NCBI GenBank assembly: GCA_902478995.1
Contig: CABSNF010000014.1
Coordinates: 1-30,158 of the forward strand
Reading direction: 5' to 3'
DNA from: an uncultured Collinsella sp.
Lineage (GTDB): Bacteria > Actinomycetota > Coriobacteriia > Coriobacteriales > Coriobacteriaceae
DNA length: 30,158 bases
Under the pieces are notes generated by a model. That model was given only the letters and a program-made list of their open reading frames with translations. It did no database searches and was not told the origin of the DNA. Below are positions 15,966-25,087 of this stretch, one piece after another (within the stretch, counting starts at the first letter, position 1; the number at the start of each line of letters is the position of its first letter). Made by a program: the position numbers and the translations under genes.

Positions 15966-16763
15966 CTAAACACAGCACTTGATGAATAGCTTCCCGAATG
16001 GTGTTAGCCTAAAAACATGATGTACGCAATCAAACCGCCATCCATCAGAAGGCGTAATGTCCTTCTTTATATTTCGGATCCTTTCAGAATCCTCAATACC
16101 AAGATAATCGTCTTCTCCCTCATAACAGTACGTTTCTCCGCTTAGCAGTTTCAGTCGCTCCAAGTTATTCAAATACAAGGACACGTTCTCAGGGCATTGG
16201 ACGATGGCATCGAATACGTTCGTATAGTTTTCGCAAAGCACTCGCCACCGAGCTTTAATTGGCATGTCATCATCTTCAACAACGCGCAAATCAATAACCG
16301 GAATATGATCCTTACCAGGCTCTTTAGAAAGAAACGACATCATTTTGGCTTCATCGGGAGTCAACTGTCCGATTATGCTAACAAAGCTCGGATGAACCAG
16401 ATAAGAAACCCTTTTATCCATAGAGGACGCGAGTAAATTAACGTACAGGTCCCTTAAATCCTGACTGTCATACGAATACGACAGCTGCTGAATAGCCGGT
16501 ACCACAACATTAGGTGCAGGCTCGCAAAAACAGTCCTCCGGGACGTCTCCCATCTTTCGATCAACTTGCCGAATCGCCTCCTCGATATTGTTCTCGCCGT
16601 TAACCACCCATTTCTTCCAGGGGCCAAGTATCACAGCGACCGTTCTAGGAACCAAGCTCAGAGTGTCTCCGAGCGACGAGAGCGCAGGATGCGCGACATC
16701 GTCATAAGCTTTACCCAATACAATGGATGACTGAGATGCAACTTCTTTGGAAAGCTCGTCCAT
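15966..16763 (-). CDS. DUF4393 protein
   Basis: A 265-residue protein whose residues ~27-143 match DUF4393: LGDTLSLVPRTVAVILGPWKKW, the NGENNIEEAI segment, then EPAPNVVVPAIQQLSYSYDSQDLRDLYVNLLASSMD and VHPSFVSIIGQLTPDEAKM. No catalytic motif or clear membrane helix is evident; the rest (150-265) is unfamiliar. Members of this family are found scattered in defence and mobile islands with no established role. Its start has GAGGGAG upstream. It sits between the ATPase (122-base gap) and the HEPN-like protein (86-base gap), all in one direction. Confidence 0.82.
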   Translation of the reverse strand: MDELSKEVASQSSIVLGKAYDDVAHPALSSLGDTLSLVPRTVAVILGPWKKWVVNGENNIEEAIRQVDRKMGDVPEDCFCEPAPNVVVPAIQQLSYSYDSQDLRDLYVNLLASSMDKRVSYLVHPSFVSIIGQLTPDEAKMMSFLSKEPGKDHIPVIDLRVVEDDDMPIKARWRVLCENYTNVFDAIVQCPENVSLYLNNLERLKLLSGETYCYEGEDDYLGIEDSERIRNIKKDITPSDGWRFDCVHHVFRLTPFGKLFIKCCV

Positions 16764-16885
16764 TCAATCTCCCTCAATTCATACCGACATCAAGTCCATG
16801 ATATACAACGCCCACATTGACACAGCCAACAACGGGAAGAGCCGTCTCGCAATGTAACTCCCGAAACGACCTGCCGAAGGACCGC

Positions 16886-18658
16886 CTATGCCCAGCCGAA
16901 TTCCTTCAACGACGCCTCAATCATGTGTCTGATGATGTTATTCCCTAGCTCTCTTTGGACGAGCTCTGTTTCGCCTGGCCTTCCGGAGAGATGCATGCAG
17001 CTGTTGTATATGGAGCCCAACAGGTGAAATGTCTCTGGCACCTCAACTCCATGCTCACTCGCATAACGGAGCCTGTCCTCGGTCCCTGTATTAATTATCA
17101 GAAATCCAGGCTTATCATCTGCCGCCAGCCTCTCATAACTGAGCCTCTCGACAGCCAACCTGATGCCACAGCACACTTCCGATGGAGCAAAGGACTTTCC
17201 AGAGAAGTAGTCGCCAAGCTTTGCCTCCATAACACTCCGAAACGATGAAGGCCTCTTCAGCTCATCTTCAATCCCCTGTTTAGCGATGTATTCCAAGACA
17301 TTATCAGAGACTGTGTCACACTCAGAGAAATGAAGGTAATGGGAGGAGACCGAATTATAAATATCAGAGAGCTCCTTCTTACACCTATTTCTGTCAATGA
17401 GCAGCTTATTCAAACACCCATTTACAGAGTCGCCACCTGAATTAGGAATGTATGAGGTATGGAAGCTTTTGAAACGAAAACTCTTAAAGAGGCCTGGGTC
17501 AAGATGAGTCAAGATGATGACATAGAGGTTCTTCCCGGAATTCTTGAACTGCTTCATCATCTCCAGCAGGAAGTGCTGGGCGACAAGCAGATTGGCATCG
17601 TCAAGGTAATCGAAAACCTCATCGATAAGCAATAGAGCGTCATCTTTATCAGTAAACCTCGCCCGCGCTCGAAATAGCGCAACACACAGCTGGAGTACAT
17701 CGATTTCGCCGTTAGAGGCCTCATCCCAATCGGGGAAATCAACGACGAGCTGATGGTTCCTGACTTTAGCCACGACCCCATACCTGGTTCTGTTCAGCAA
17801 ATGGAGCATCTCATTGATATCATCCTTAATCTTACGGAATCGAAGATATGAACAGGCCTCCTTTATCTCGTTACGCTTCTTCTCGATAAATCTATTAACC
17901 TGTATCGCGTTCATGCAGTTCGAGATATCCCCCTTCGCGGGATACCAACGATCAAGGATTTCCTTAATTGAGATCAGCGGTTTTACAGAAGAAATGTAAC
18001 TGAGAACTTCAGCCTCAGTGATATCACCGCCCATGCCCGTTTCGAGCGAAATAACGCCCTTGAAGAAATTATTGATTGCTGCAGCGTATCGGGAACCCTC
18101 AGTCGTTTTAAAAGCGGCATCGCAGCTGAGCAGCTCGCTAAGGAACTCATAGCTCTTGAATGCCTCGGCAAGGTTATCCATTCTCCCGCGTAAGATCGAC
18201 GCATATTTCTGTCGCTCCGCAGTGACTGAATAGTCCAAGTGGACAGTGGCTGGCACCTTCTCGTACAAAACACACTGTTGGACGCTCATCTTCGTTTGAC
18301 TGAGAACCCTTGGCCCCACCCGGCGGTTCGTCATATTTGCATACAGCCCAGAGCGGATAACCTGCACGTCTACCCTACTCGCAATTTCATTCGAATCAGC
18401 ATTAGCACTTAATGTCACGTCATCGTCAAAAGTCACGGACAAGGAGGTGTCGTCCCAGTCCTCCCCGTTATAACGATCCGCGTCTGCCAATTTTAGTCGC
18501 CTGGTGTTAAGGGATGCGAACGCCGCCGCAAGCGAAGACTTACCCGACCCGTTAGGCGCCACAAGAAAGTTAGGCTTGTTTGGGTAAAAATCGCATGGCA
18601 CGTCAAGATGGTTAATCCCCTTAACGTGGTTGCACGTAATACCGGTAATCCTCGCCAT
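16886..18658 (-). CDS. SMC/ABC-like ATPase of a putative defence cassette
   Basis: A 590-residue ATPase of the SMC/RecF-like class. Walker A is APNGSGKSS (34-42). A middle region of predicted helices (~145-290) follows. The signature-like SNGEIDVLQLC is at 315-325, Walker B ALLLIDEVFDYLD at 341-353 and the switch histidine in ILTHLDP at His385. After the ATPase core come ~200 residues of unfamiliar sequence (390-590), perhaps the part that contacts the other two proteins. The short helical middle is unlike true SMC coiled coils. The start ATG 18658 follows GGAGGAGC. It is first of three co-directional genes (ATPase, DUF4393, HEPN-like). Its likely job is sensing or DNA loading. Confidence 0.83.
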   Translation of the reverse strand: MARITGITCNHVKGINHLDVPCDFYPNKPNFLVAPNGSGKSSLAAAFASLNTRRLKLADADRYNGEDWDDTSLSVTFDDDVTLSANADSNEIASRVDVQVIRSGLYANMTNRRVGPRVLSQTKMSVQQCVLYEKVPATVHLDYSVTAERQKYASILRGRMDNLAEAFKSYEFLSELLSCDAAFKTTEGSRYAAAINNFFKGVISLETGMGGDITEAEVLSYISSVKPLISIKEILDRWYPAKGDISNCMNAIQVNRFIEKKRNEIKEACSYLRFRKIKDDINEMLHLLNRTRYGVVAKVRNHQLVVDFPDWDEASNGEIDVLQLCVALFRARARFTDKDDALLLIDEVFDYLDDANLLVAQHFLLEMMKQFKNSGKNLYVIILTHLDPGLFKSFRFKSFHTSYIPNSGGDSVNGCLNKLLIDRNRCKKELSDIYNSVSSHYLHFSECDTVSDNVLEYIAKQGIEDELKRPSSFRSVMEAKLGDYFSGKSFAPSEVCCGIRLAVERLSYERLAADDKPGFLIINTGTEDRLRYASEHGVEVPETFHLLGSIYNSCMHLSGRPGETELVQRELGNNIIRHMIEASLKEFGWA

Positions 18659-18858
18659 CGTAAGCTCCTCCCTGCTTTACGACACAGTCCTTTCTGTACG
18701 CATAGCAGCAATATTACCGCTGCTCCCAGCGCGCGAGCATAGGTGTCTTTAATAGAGAATGGACAGCTAGCAATATAGCGTCACCGGGACTCATGCCGAC
18801 CCCGGCGCCCAGGCGTAATAACGGCGGTGCTGTTTCGCGATATTCAAGTCATATGTAA

Positions 18859-19209
18859 TTGAAAGGTTCAGCAAGCAAGCAGGCATCAGAAGCGCTTGTA
18901 GCAGGCGTAAAGGAAGCACTTTCCGGAATAACTATTTTGGATAATGAGCAGCTGACTGCCGATGGCATCGCATCCTTAATTGATATTGCGAGTATAGAAA
19001 AGAACGTTAATGACAGATATCAACGGGCCATTGAAAACCATGATTACAATGAGATTCTCGGGCTATTTAACGACAAGTCCCTCGTGGTAAGCGTTGGACG
19101 TTACTTTGGTATTGATAACAAAATCTATATCGATAGAGCAATTTCCCTATTGGAAGGCGACCTGAGAGATGAACTTTCCGAAGCCCTAATGCACTATATT
19201 TCGCACTGA
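18859..19209 (+). pseudogene. Probable 3' remnant of an AAA-type protein gene
   Basis: The frame begins at a TTG directly after an in-frame TAA and has no ribosome site, so it does not look like an intact gene. The 116 residues are helical (KQASEALVAGVKEALSGI ... NVNDRYQRAIENHDYNEI) and end LLEGDLRDELSEALMHYIS. The segment FNDKSLVVSVGRYFGI recalls the C-terminal tails of large AAA/P-loop defence ATPases, from memory. A reading of the bases before it in the +1 frame gives FKSYVIERFS, hinting at a frameshift. It converges on the decayed helicase remnant, so the two may be leftovers of a lost defence locus. A short intact gene cannot be excluded. Confidence 0.4.
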
Positions 19210-19288
19210 ACGGCCTCTTCACGCCCAGCGAGGTCCGACCAGACCTCGAGCCAATAGCAGACACACTCCATAGCGCCACAAATCACCC

Positions 19289-19792
19289 CTACCCGTCCAT
19301 GGCCGTCCAGCTCACGGGTTCGATGCCCGGAAGAGACGTTAGGCAAGAGGGACAGGCAACCTGATAGTTCCCGTTATTTGTCCTGCGCTGCAGCGACGCG
19401 GAGACATATACCGCTTTGCGGGCGCGAGTGACACCGACGTACAGCAGGCCCATTTCCTCAATAAGCCCGTCTGGCATTTTCTTCGCATCCACGTTCCGGC
19501 ATCTATGCGCAGAACGCGAACATATACCAGCACTTTCGCACCGCGAACAAATCCTTCCAGGCCAATCGAAGCTCGTAACGCCCGGTATGAAAACGGTGTC
19601 CCACTAGAGCCCCTTAGCGGAGTGAACGGTCATTATCGAGATGTCTGCATCAAGGTAATCAGAGAAACGCCGCAGGGAGCCCTCGGAAAAGATGCTAACG
19701 ATATAGTCGAAGCGCTCAGACGGAACCATGGCGAAACAGCTTATCGCAAGGTGCTTCCGCAACGCCCCAAGAAACATGACATAGGACCACCC
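19289..19792 (-). pseudogene. UvrD-like helicase, C-terminal remnant with nonsense mutations
   Basis: My own minus-strand translation gives one continuous helicase frame interrupted by a TAG. Upstream is FLGALRKHLA, then IMTVHSAKGL, the superfamily 1 motif. The expected glutamate codon is TAG (19606-19604), followed by WDTVFIPGVTSFDWP, a small Cys cluster, and IEEMGLLYVGVTRARKAVYVSAS, motif VI with its arginine. It ends SCLTSLPGIE before the stop at 19289. The reading is closed upstream by another TAG at 19795-19793. All catalytic N-terminal motifs (Walker A and so on) are missing. The fragment resembles the helicase subunit of UvrD-containing defence systems such as Gabija GajB, but could equally be a general helicase. 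Confidence 0.8.
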
Positions 19793-20061
19793 CTACTCGA
19801 ATCTCCTGGAGCCATGTGACAGTAAAGATACATGCAAGAAGAAAATCACTCGCTTTTATGCCAGTTTCCAATTCAGATGCTGGTTTTGACAGGGCATTTC
19901 TTACATCAGAATCACTTGATTGGATGCCAGCGCAACGGTGGTCTTCAGGTGGCGTTAGGAAACTTTAGCAGCATGTCTAAATCATTTTGTCGATAACCTT
20001 TGTTTGCCCACGGCAAAGAGTACAAGCGGCAACGTCACATAGCCATGGCCGTTCCATAAAG
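19793..20061. other. Decayed non-coding stretch
   Basis: I see no gene in these 269 bases between the helicase remnant and the terminator. The composition is mixed and there are no clear repeats. It is probably the debris of lost genes at the edge of the polysaccharide locus. Confidence 0.4.
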
Positions 20062-20096
20062 CAAAAGGTGCTGGAGCTTTCAAAGCCCCAGCACCT
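20062..20096 (-). terminator. Rho-independent terminator of the polysaccharide operon
   Basis: A stem of about 14 bp (20067-20080 with 20082-20096), whose single mismatch becomes a G-U pair on the minus strand, is followed there by TTTTGCTTT. It lies ~270 bases after the flippase gene, in the right direction to end the long operon. It is fused directly to the transposase remnant. Confidence 0.75.
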
Positions 20097-20104
20097 AACC
20101 GGCC

Positions 20105-20275
20105 GGCCCCGACAAAATCAGACGCGTTCTTGTCTACCAGCACGCTGAGCGTCTCCTCGACGGTCTTTCTCACCAGATTCTATATGTCCTTGCGCAGCGA
20201 CTCCTCGTCGACTTATACGACGTTCGCAGACACGACCCGTGTCCCTTCGTCAATGATTTGTTGTTTAGCCGCTAG
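20105..20275 (-). mobile_element. IS256-type (Mutator) transposase N-terminal remnant
   Basis: The minus-strand frame reads AAKQQIIDEGTRVVSANVV, stop, VDEESLRKDI, stop, NLVRKTVEETLSVLVDKNAS DFVGAGR. This is the typical start of IS256-family transposases, which open with similar helices before the DDE domain. The stops are TAA at 20215-20213 and TAG at 20182-20180. Everything after the first ~55 residues is missing, replaced by the terminator at 20062-20096. No inverted terminal repeats are visible, so it is an immobile fossil that marks past insertion at this junction. Confidence 0.65.
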
Positions 20276-20367
20276 AAATCATATGACGGGGCGCAGGCCG
20301 TGTTCGCCATGCGGATGTCAGTTTGCGAAAGAAATTACGTGTCACCATGCAAAGGCACATGCTTCAA

Positions 20368-21792
20368 TTAGGCTCTTTGCCCAACAATTCTATTTTTCCA
20401 CCAATCAAGACCGCTGTAGATAGCCTGTACATATCCAAGCCCGGTACGTTTTAGAACATATTGTGGCCAATGCCAATTGTTGTAGCAGAGCTGCGGAATT
20501 GCCTGGCCAACTACAAGACCCCAGGCTCCCCAGCTAAAGGCGCCACACAAAACGCAACTTACGCAGATTCCAGCAGCAGTTGATACCAAATACGCTTTGA
20601 AGTACGGAATCTCGTTCATGCTAACAATAATGTTGCAAAACAGAGAGTGCTGATTAAGCAGGAAGTAATAGAGGGCAATACCTAGGAACAAAACTGGATC
20701 GCAAATGAAATCATGCTTGAAAAGCGTGAGTATCGGCAGGCATGCCGTTACAAGAACTGTAGCGACAATATACATGCATACATAGCAGGAAATACCGCGT
20801 TCGACCACCGCCTTCTGAGTCTGCTTGTCATCCCTGACATAGGCAGACTGGAAGGTGGGAAAGCATGAACGTAAATAGGCGCTTGAAATCTGGTGGATCG
20901 CCGTCGCGAACTGCAACATGACGGAATACGTACCAGTTTGTTCAAGCCCTAGGAAAGCCGAGCAAAGCAGCGATGTTGCCTGCGTGGCGCCATACCAGGC
21001 TAGAGATACGACACCATCACGCCACGCCACAAACGAAACCGTCTTTAGAACGTCAAGCATTTCGTCCTTAGCAACAGCTGCGGCATCGGATTTAATCCCC
21101 TCTTCGACGTCATGATGGCTCCGAAATGTCCTAATCGCAAATAACCTCAGCAAAGTGCTGTAAGCCAAGAAGCCGAGTGCGGCAGCGAGAAGGCTCAAGC
21201 CACAAAACAGAAGGACCGCCGTAATAGCAAGCTGCCCAATCCTGGCAAGCGTTTTAGCCCTGTTCTCACCGGCAACGTCTCCAAGCCCACGGAGAAACGT
21301 GAGACAGTAAAGAAAATACAAGTTAGTGAAAATGGAAACGACAAACACAATCCATGCAGGCAACGAACCCTCAATTAAAAAAGAATCAGTGACATAAGAA
21401 ACGTAGAAAGTTCCCAACGTTGCCGCAACAAATAACGCGATGAGACCCAAGACAGCGTATATCGTTTTAGACGTATCAAGAACGACGCGCATCAAGTGCC
21501 AGTCAACTTCTCCATCAACAGAAGAATAGTCGCAGCCTTGTTTGGTCAGTTTCTTTGCCCCGCTCAGGCAATAAAGAATGTTGCGGGACAAGGTAGAAGT
21601 AAAACCGAATTCAAGCAGCTGCGCAAAACCCGAAATGGCTACGAACACGTACCAGAGACCAATTTGAGCACTCGATAAAAAAGATAGGAGTAGCGGCAAG
21701 AGCAAAAAGTTACTGCCCATAGACGCGATCGTGCCGACATAATTCCAAATCACATCTCTTTTGGAGACGGTCACTTTCTTGCTTTCGGCCAT
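20368..21792 (-). CDS. Wzx-type polysaccharide repeat-unit flippase
   Basis: A 474-residue integral membrane protein of the MATE/MOP flippase superfamily with about 12-14 predicted helices, which would move lipid-linked repeat units to the outer face for polymerisation. Hydrophobic runs include FLLLPLLLSFLSSAQIGLWYVFVA near the start, AVLLFCGLSLLAAALGFLA in the middle and LGIALYYFLLNQ late. The first helix follows a short cytoplasmic basic stretch (SKKVTVSKRDVIWNYVG), typical of O-unit flippases. It starts immediately after the stop of the upstream glycosyltransferase (TAA then ATG) and is the last gene before the terminator. The substrate cannot be told from sequence. Confidence 0.87.
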   Translation of the reverse strand: MAESKKVTVSKRDVIWNYVGTIASMGSNFLLLPLLLSFLSSAQIGLWYVFVAISGFAQLLEFGFTSTLSRNILYCLSGAKKLTKQGCDYSSVDGEVDWHLMRVVLDTSKTIYAVLGLIALFVAATLGTFYVSYVTDSFLIEGSLPAWIVFVVSIFTNLYFLYCLTFLRGLGDVAGENRAKTLARIGQLAITAVLLFCGLSLLAAALGFLAYSTLLRLFAIRTFRSHHDVEEGIKSDAAAVAKDEMLDVLKTVSFVAWRDGVVSLAWYGATQATSLLCSAFLGLEQTGTYSVMLQFATAIHQISSAYLRSCFPTFQSAYVRDDKQTQKAVVERGISCYVCMYIVATVLVTACLPILTLFKHDFICDPVLFLGIALYYFLLNQHSLFCNIIVSMNEIPYFKAYLVSTAAGICVSCVLCGAFSWGAWGLVVGQAIPQLCYNNWHWPQYVLKRTGLGYVQAIYSGLDWWKNRIVGQRA

Positions 21793-22788
21793 TTACCCTA
21801 ATACCTCCGCACAGTAATTTCGTAACGTCTCGGCCGTTTTGGTCCAGCTACATTCATCAAAATCGATGGAATCAAACAGCCGCTTGGAGTTAGGAGCTCG
21901 AAGCAATCCCTCGATCTTATCGGCAACCTCGATCGGGTCCTCGCAGTTTTTCACGACATCGGATCCCTGAATCGACATCACTTCGGCAATTCCGCAGTTA
22001 GTCGAAAGAAGGAGCGAGCATCCGGCCTCAATCGCATCAAGGGCAGAGAGACCAAAGGACTCATGCCTAGAATTCATAACGAATACCGAGCACTCTCGAA
22101 GCTCGTTCACAAACTGATCGGAGGCAACTTGACCCCTATATTCACCTTCAGCCGAGGTCATGAGATTATCTAAGGAAGAGTTATCAGAGTACCGTCGCCC
22201 GTACACCCTTAAAGAGCAATCGACACCACGATCTCTGAGAATTGAGACGGCCTTCGCGACTATTTCGTTGGCCTTAATTGGACGGGTGCCCCCGCTAACA
22301 GCAACGATATTTTCACGTTGGCCTTCGAAGCCGCATTGTTTAAACCTTTTGACCCCAAGGCAAACGTGCTTAACCTTATCGGAGCATTCAGGTAGCTGTT
22401 TCTTAACAAAGTTCTCCTGCAGGAAAGAATTCGCAACGATCAAATCCGCAGTACGCAAATGCTTAATGATTGCCTTGACGGTTCTATCGCTATAACCGAG
22501 CCCGTTGATCTCATTCTCAAAAGGGACGTACCCATGATTAAAGCAAATGACAGGTTTGCCGAAGGCAGAGAGCAGCCGATGTGCAATGATGTCAGTCCAA
22601 CCAGCTCCGCAAGAGATAATCACATCGCTCTCAAGGCCCTTGAAAATAGCCTCAAATAGCTTAAGGATTTTACTTTTAGAATATAGCGGCCGTATCGAAT
22701 CGCAAGAAGGCCAATACTCCACTAAAGATTTATGAACATTAGTAGGTCCAGTATTACCTGTGACTTCACCAATTAGAAGAATCTTCAT
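21793..22788 (-). CDS. Family 4-like glycosyltransferase
   Basis: A 331-residue GT-B enzyme that adds one sugar to the growing repeat unit on the inner membrane face. The N-terminal domain begins MKILLIGEVTGNTGPTNVHKSL, with a nucleotide-fold loop, and ICFNHGYVPF. The C-terminal donor domain contains NIVAVSGGTRPIKANEI and the NSRHESFGLSALDAIEAG motif at about 239-256. In most GT4 enzymes this is E-x7-E; here the second position is Asp, a conservative change. The last glutamate is followed by LSTNCGIAEV. The start overlaps the Fe-S gene stop by four bases (ATGA). Donor and linkage are unknown. Confidence 0.85.
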   Translation of the reverse strand: MKILLIGEVTGNTGPTNVHKSLVEYWPSCDSIRPLYSKSKILKLFEAIFKGLESDVIISCGAGWTDIIAHRLLSAFGKPVICFNHGYVPFENEINGLGYSDRTVKAIIKHLRTADLIVANSFLQENFVKKQLPECSDKVKHVCLGVKRFKQCGFEGQRENIVAVSGGTRPIKANEIVAKAVSILRDRGVDCSLRVYGRRYSDNSSLDNLMTSAEGEYRGQVASDQFVNELRECSVFVMNSRHESFGLSALDAIEAGCSLLLSTNCGIAEVMSIQGSDVVKNCEDPIEVADKIEGLLRAPNSKRLFDSIDFDECSWTKTAETLRNYCAEVLG

Positions 22789-23969
22789 TGAATGCTTCCT
22801 TTAATGTTATGCAAGAGGTTGGAATCAGGTGCTAATGAGACCTTAATTCCGTACCCCCCCCCGCGCTTGAGCAAACCAATGCGAATTAGCAAACGTTTAA
22901 GCGATTGTTTAAAATACCTTTTGGGCAAAGACCTTCTTACCGCATCGGTAATTGATCTACCGCATGAAAGGTCCTCGAAGAATCGCGCTCGCGCAGATGG
23001 CTTCTCGGAGGGACTCTTCAACTGACCGTTATTCTTAATGGCGGTCTCGATATCAACCGTCATTAACTCAGCACCAGCAAGGTCTATCAGTCGCTGTCCT
23101 TTTTGATTCTGGATTAAAACCAGGGAGACACCCCGACGCATTTCTTCGGTAAGATTCGTCCCCCAGGAATCGCCTAATGTAACATCAGAAACTCTTTCAA
23201 TGCTTGCATACTTGCAGTGATAACAGTTTTCCGTATAGTCCAGCCCCGCCAAGAAAGCTACTGTATACCCATCCAAAACACCGGGCAAATCAATCGTTCG
23301 CTCGTTCTCCCTTAGCTGAAAGCTGCCTTTAGAACGAAACTCAATCGACTCAAGCTGATTCATGTCAATCCCATTCTCACTCAGGAATTGACGGAGAATC
23401 GCAGGCGAAGGAGTACCGTGGCAAATCAAATCAACCGTATATAAATTCGAAAGAAGCTTGTTGCCGACAAAGTTTTTAAGAGAGGCCACTTGGCAAGGCA
23501 ATCCTACAAATAAGACTTCTTTACCCTCAACCAGCAATTTTTTTATACGAGCGTAAGAGCCAATTGGATTGCTTTTAACGTACTTGGATCCTTTATATTT
23601 AACGGCATCAGCAATCGAGCTAGAAAACTCAAACCCAAACTGACCGTCCCGGAAACAGCAAGAGCAAACTACTCCTTCGGCAGAAATAAACCCTCGGATA
23701 ATCGCGGCCGCCAAGCCGCCCGATGAGGAGGTTCCCCTGCTCTCCGAGTTAGAATCCCATCCTTGCAACCATTTACTAGGTTTAGAGCCTTGAGGCGGAT
23801 TGCATTGTTGACATACAGCTGTGCACCTACCGCAATCAATGCATTTGTTTTGATCGATACTGGGGGTATAGTACTCGAGCCTTTCAAGAACAGCGATTGC
23901 ATCTTTAGGACAGGCATCGACACATGCCATGCAGCCCGCACACATTTTGTCTTCGCAGATACTTTGCAT
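22785..23969 (-). CDS. Two-[4Fe-4S] F420H2-dehydrogenase/hydrogenase beta-like protein
   Basis: A 394-residue protein of the FrhB/FpoF-like family that recurs beside polysaccharide pyruvyl transferases, where its role is unresolved. An N-terminal bacterial ferredoxin domain has Cys10, 13, 16, 20 and Cys43, 46, 49, 53, two classical CxxCxxCxxxC clusters. The FrhB N domain follows (about 80-150), with KYVKSNP, and the FrhB C domain holds VGLPCQVASLKNF, DLICHGTPSPAIL, NCYHCKYASIERVSDVTLGDSWG. It would transfer electrons to an unknown acceptor, perhaps a sugar-modifying step. A run of nine G (22862-22854) near codon 370 could cause slippage. It lies 4 bases after the pyruvyl transferase and overlaps the next gene. 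Confidence 0.88.
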   Translation of the reverse strand: MQSICEDKMCAGCMACVDACPKDAIAVLERLEYYTPSIDQNKCIDCGRCTAVCQQCNPPQGSKPSKWLQGWDSNSESRGTSSSGGLAAAIIRGFISAEGVVCSCCFRDGQFGFEFSSSIADAVKYKGSKYVKSNPIGSYARIKKLLVEGKEVLFVGLPCQVASLKNFVGNKLLSNLYTVDLICHGTPSPAILRQFLSENGIDMNQLESIEFRSKGSFQLRENERTIDLPGVLDGYTVAFLAGLDYTENCYHCKYASIERVSDVTLGDSWGTNLTEEMRRGVSLVLIQNQKGQRLIDLAGAELMTVDIETAIKNNGQLKSPSEKPSARARFFEDLSCGRSITDAVRRSLPKRYFKQSLKRLLIRIGLLKRGGGYGIKVSLAPDSNLLHNIKGSIQ

Positions 23970-23973
23970 TCAT

Positions 23974-25062
23974 CTATTCCTTCAACGCGCGATCAAGCCA
24001 GGAGAGGCTGCGGTTGCGCTCCCCATCAAGAACCTCGCCAACATGCTGCCAATCGATATCGTCGCCCCAAGCATTGCCTTGGAACGTGTCCCAGGCCCTA
24101 TGCTCTAGGCCAAAGAGTCTAAGAACAGATTTATTTCGCGCGGCATTAGCCTTTGGAAAGATCTCAACAAATGGGGTGCCGAGATTGATACAAAAAGCAG
24201 TGCCGTGGAATGAATCCGTGTATACGCAAGATGCATCCCTAAACAGCGCAAGGAAATCCTCCAGGGGCGGAAGAACGACCTGTTTTCCTACCCTTCTCCT
24301 AAACGTAGGGCAAACACTTACAATCTCAAGATTGGAGCCAGCGGTCTTATCTTTAACGTACTGCAGCATATCTGAATCAGGATGGAGGTTATAGACGAGG
24401 GCGTAGGGCTTTTCAACGGGAGCCTTTTCACTGGCAATCTTGTTCCACTCGGAGCGATTGAGAAGCAGGGTCGGATCCAAAACCTGCTCAGCTTTGAGAC
24501 CGTAGCTCTCAACGATATCCTTACCTGAATCCTCGCGGACGGAAATGGCATCGTAGCGCTTGAGCCAGTTACCAATTTGCGACTCATACCCCTTTACAAC
24601 GCCACCACGTCCAAAACTAGCGGCGTAGGATACGACCTTCTTTCCCTCGACCTTAGAAAGCCCGTCCCAAAAGAATACCGGATCTAGAGAGCCATCGCCA
24701 AGTTCGTTCCAGACCTGATCGCTGCCAGTCAAATAGATATCTGTGTTAGGCAGCAAGGCGTCGATACTTGTTTCATCACAATGCGGAGAAAGAGTCAGAT
24801 ACTGCTCTCTCATGCTCTTAAAACGCTTCTCACCTGCACCGTACAGCAAACGCCAAACCGTGTTCCTATAGATGCGATGAGGCAGAGACCTACCTTCTGA
24901 ATAACGCTTCACAAGAGAATCAAGGGTCTCAGCGCATCTCCGATAGTCAACAACAACAGGATCGTACCCCAAGTTTTTAACAACTTCTTGCGTAGCATAA
25001 GCCTGGAGGACAGACCCGTAGTTGAGAACGTTATGACGAGTAATAATTGAAACTTTTTTCAT
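23974..25062 (-). CDS. Polysaccharide pyruvyl transferase
   Basis: A 362-residue member of the CsaB/WcaK family (PF04230), which adds a pyruvate ketal or related group to a sugar of the repeat unit. It starts KKVSIITRHNVLNYGSVLQAYA, the family's N-terminal loop. It has DIYLTGSDQVWN near residue 108-119, SVREDSGKDI and DPTLLLNRSEW in the middle, and the TDSFHGTAFCINLGTPF segment at ~280-297, a conserved histidine motif. It is soluble and probably acts at the inner membrane face. It follows the polymerase by 25 bases. Pairing with the Fe-S protein downstream is common. The precise acceptor sugar is unknown. Confidence 0.9.
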   Translation of the reverse strand: MKKVSIITRHNVLNYGSVLQAYATQEVVKNLGYDPVVVDYRRCAETLDSLVKRYSEGRSLPHRIYRNTVWRLLYGAGEKRFKSMREQYLTLSPHCDETSIDALLPNTDIYLTGSDQVWNELGDGSLDPVFFWDGLSKVEGKKVVSYAASFGRGGVVKGYESQIGNWLKRYDAISVREDSGKDIVESYGLKAEQVLDPTLLLNRSEWNKIASEKAPVEKPYALVYNLHPDSDMLQYVKDKTAGSNLEIVSVCPTFRRRVGKQVVLPPLEDFLALFRDASCVYTDSFHGTAFCINLGTPFVEIFPKANAARNKSVLRLFGLEHRAWDTFQGNAWGDDIDWQHVGEVLDGERNRSLSWLDRALKE

Positions 25063-25087
25063 TCTGATACCTTTTCTAGATAATGGA

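Noticed and set aside
19982..20173. 63-codon minus-strand frame
   Set aside because: It is a chance continuation of the IS256 remnant through the terminator hairpin, not a gene.
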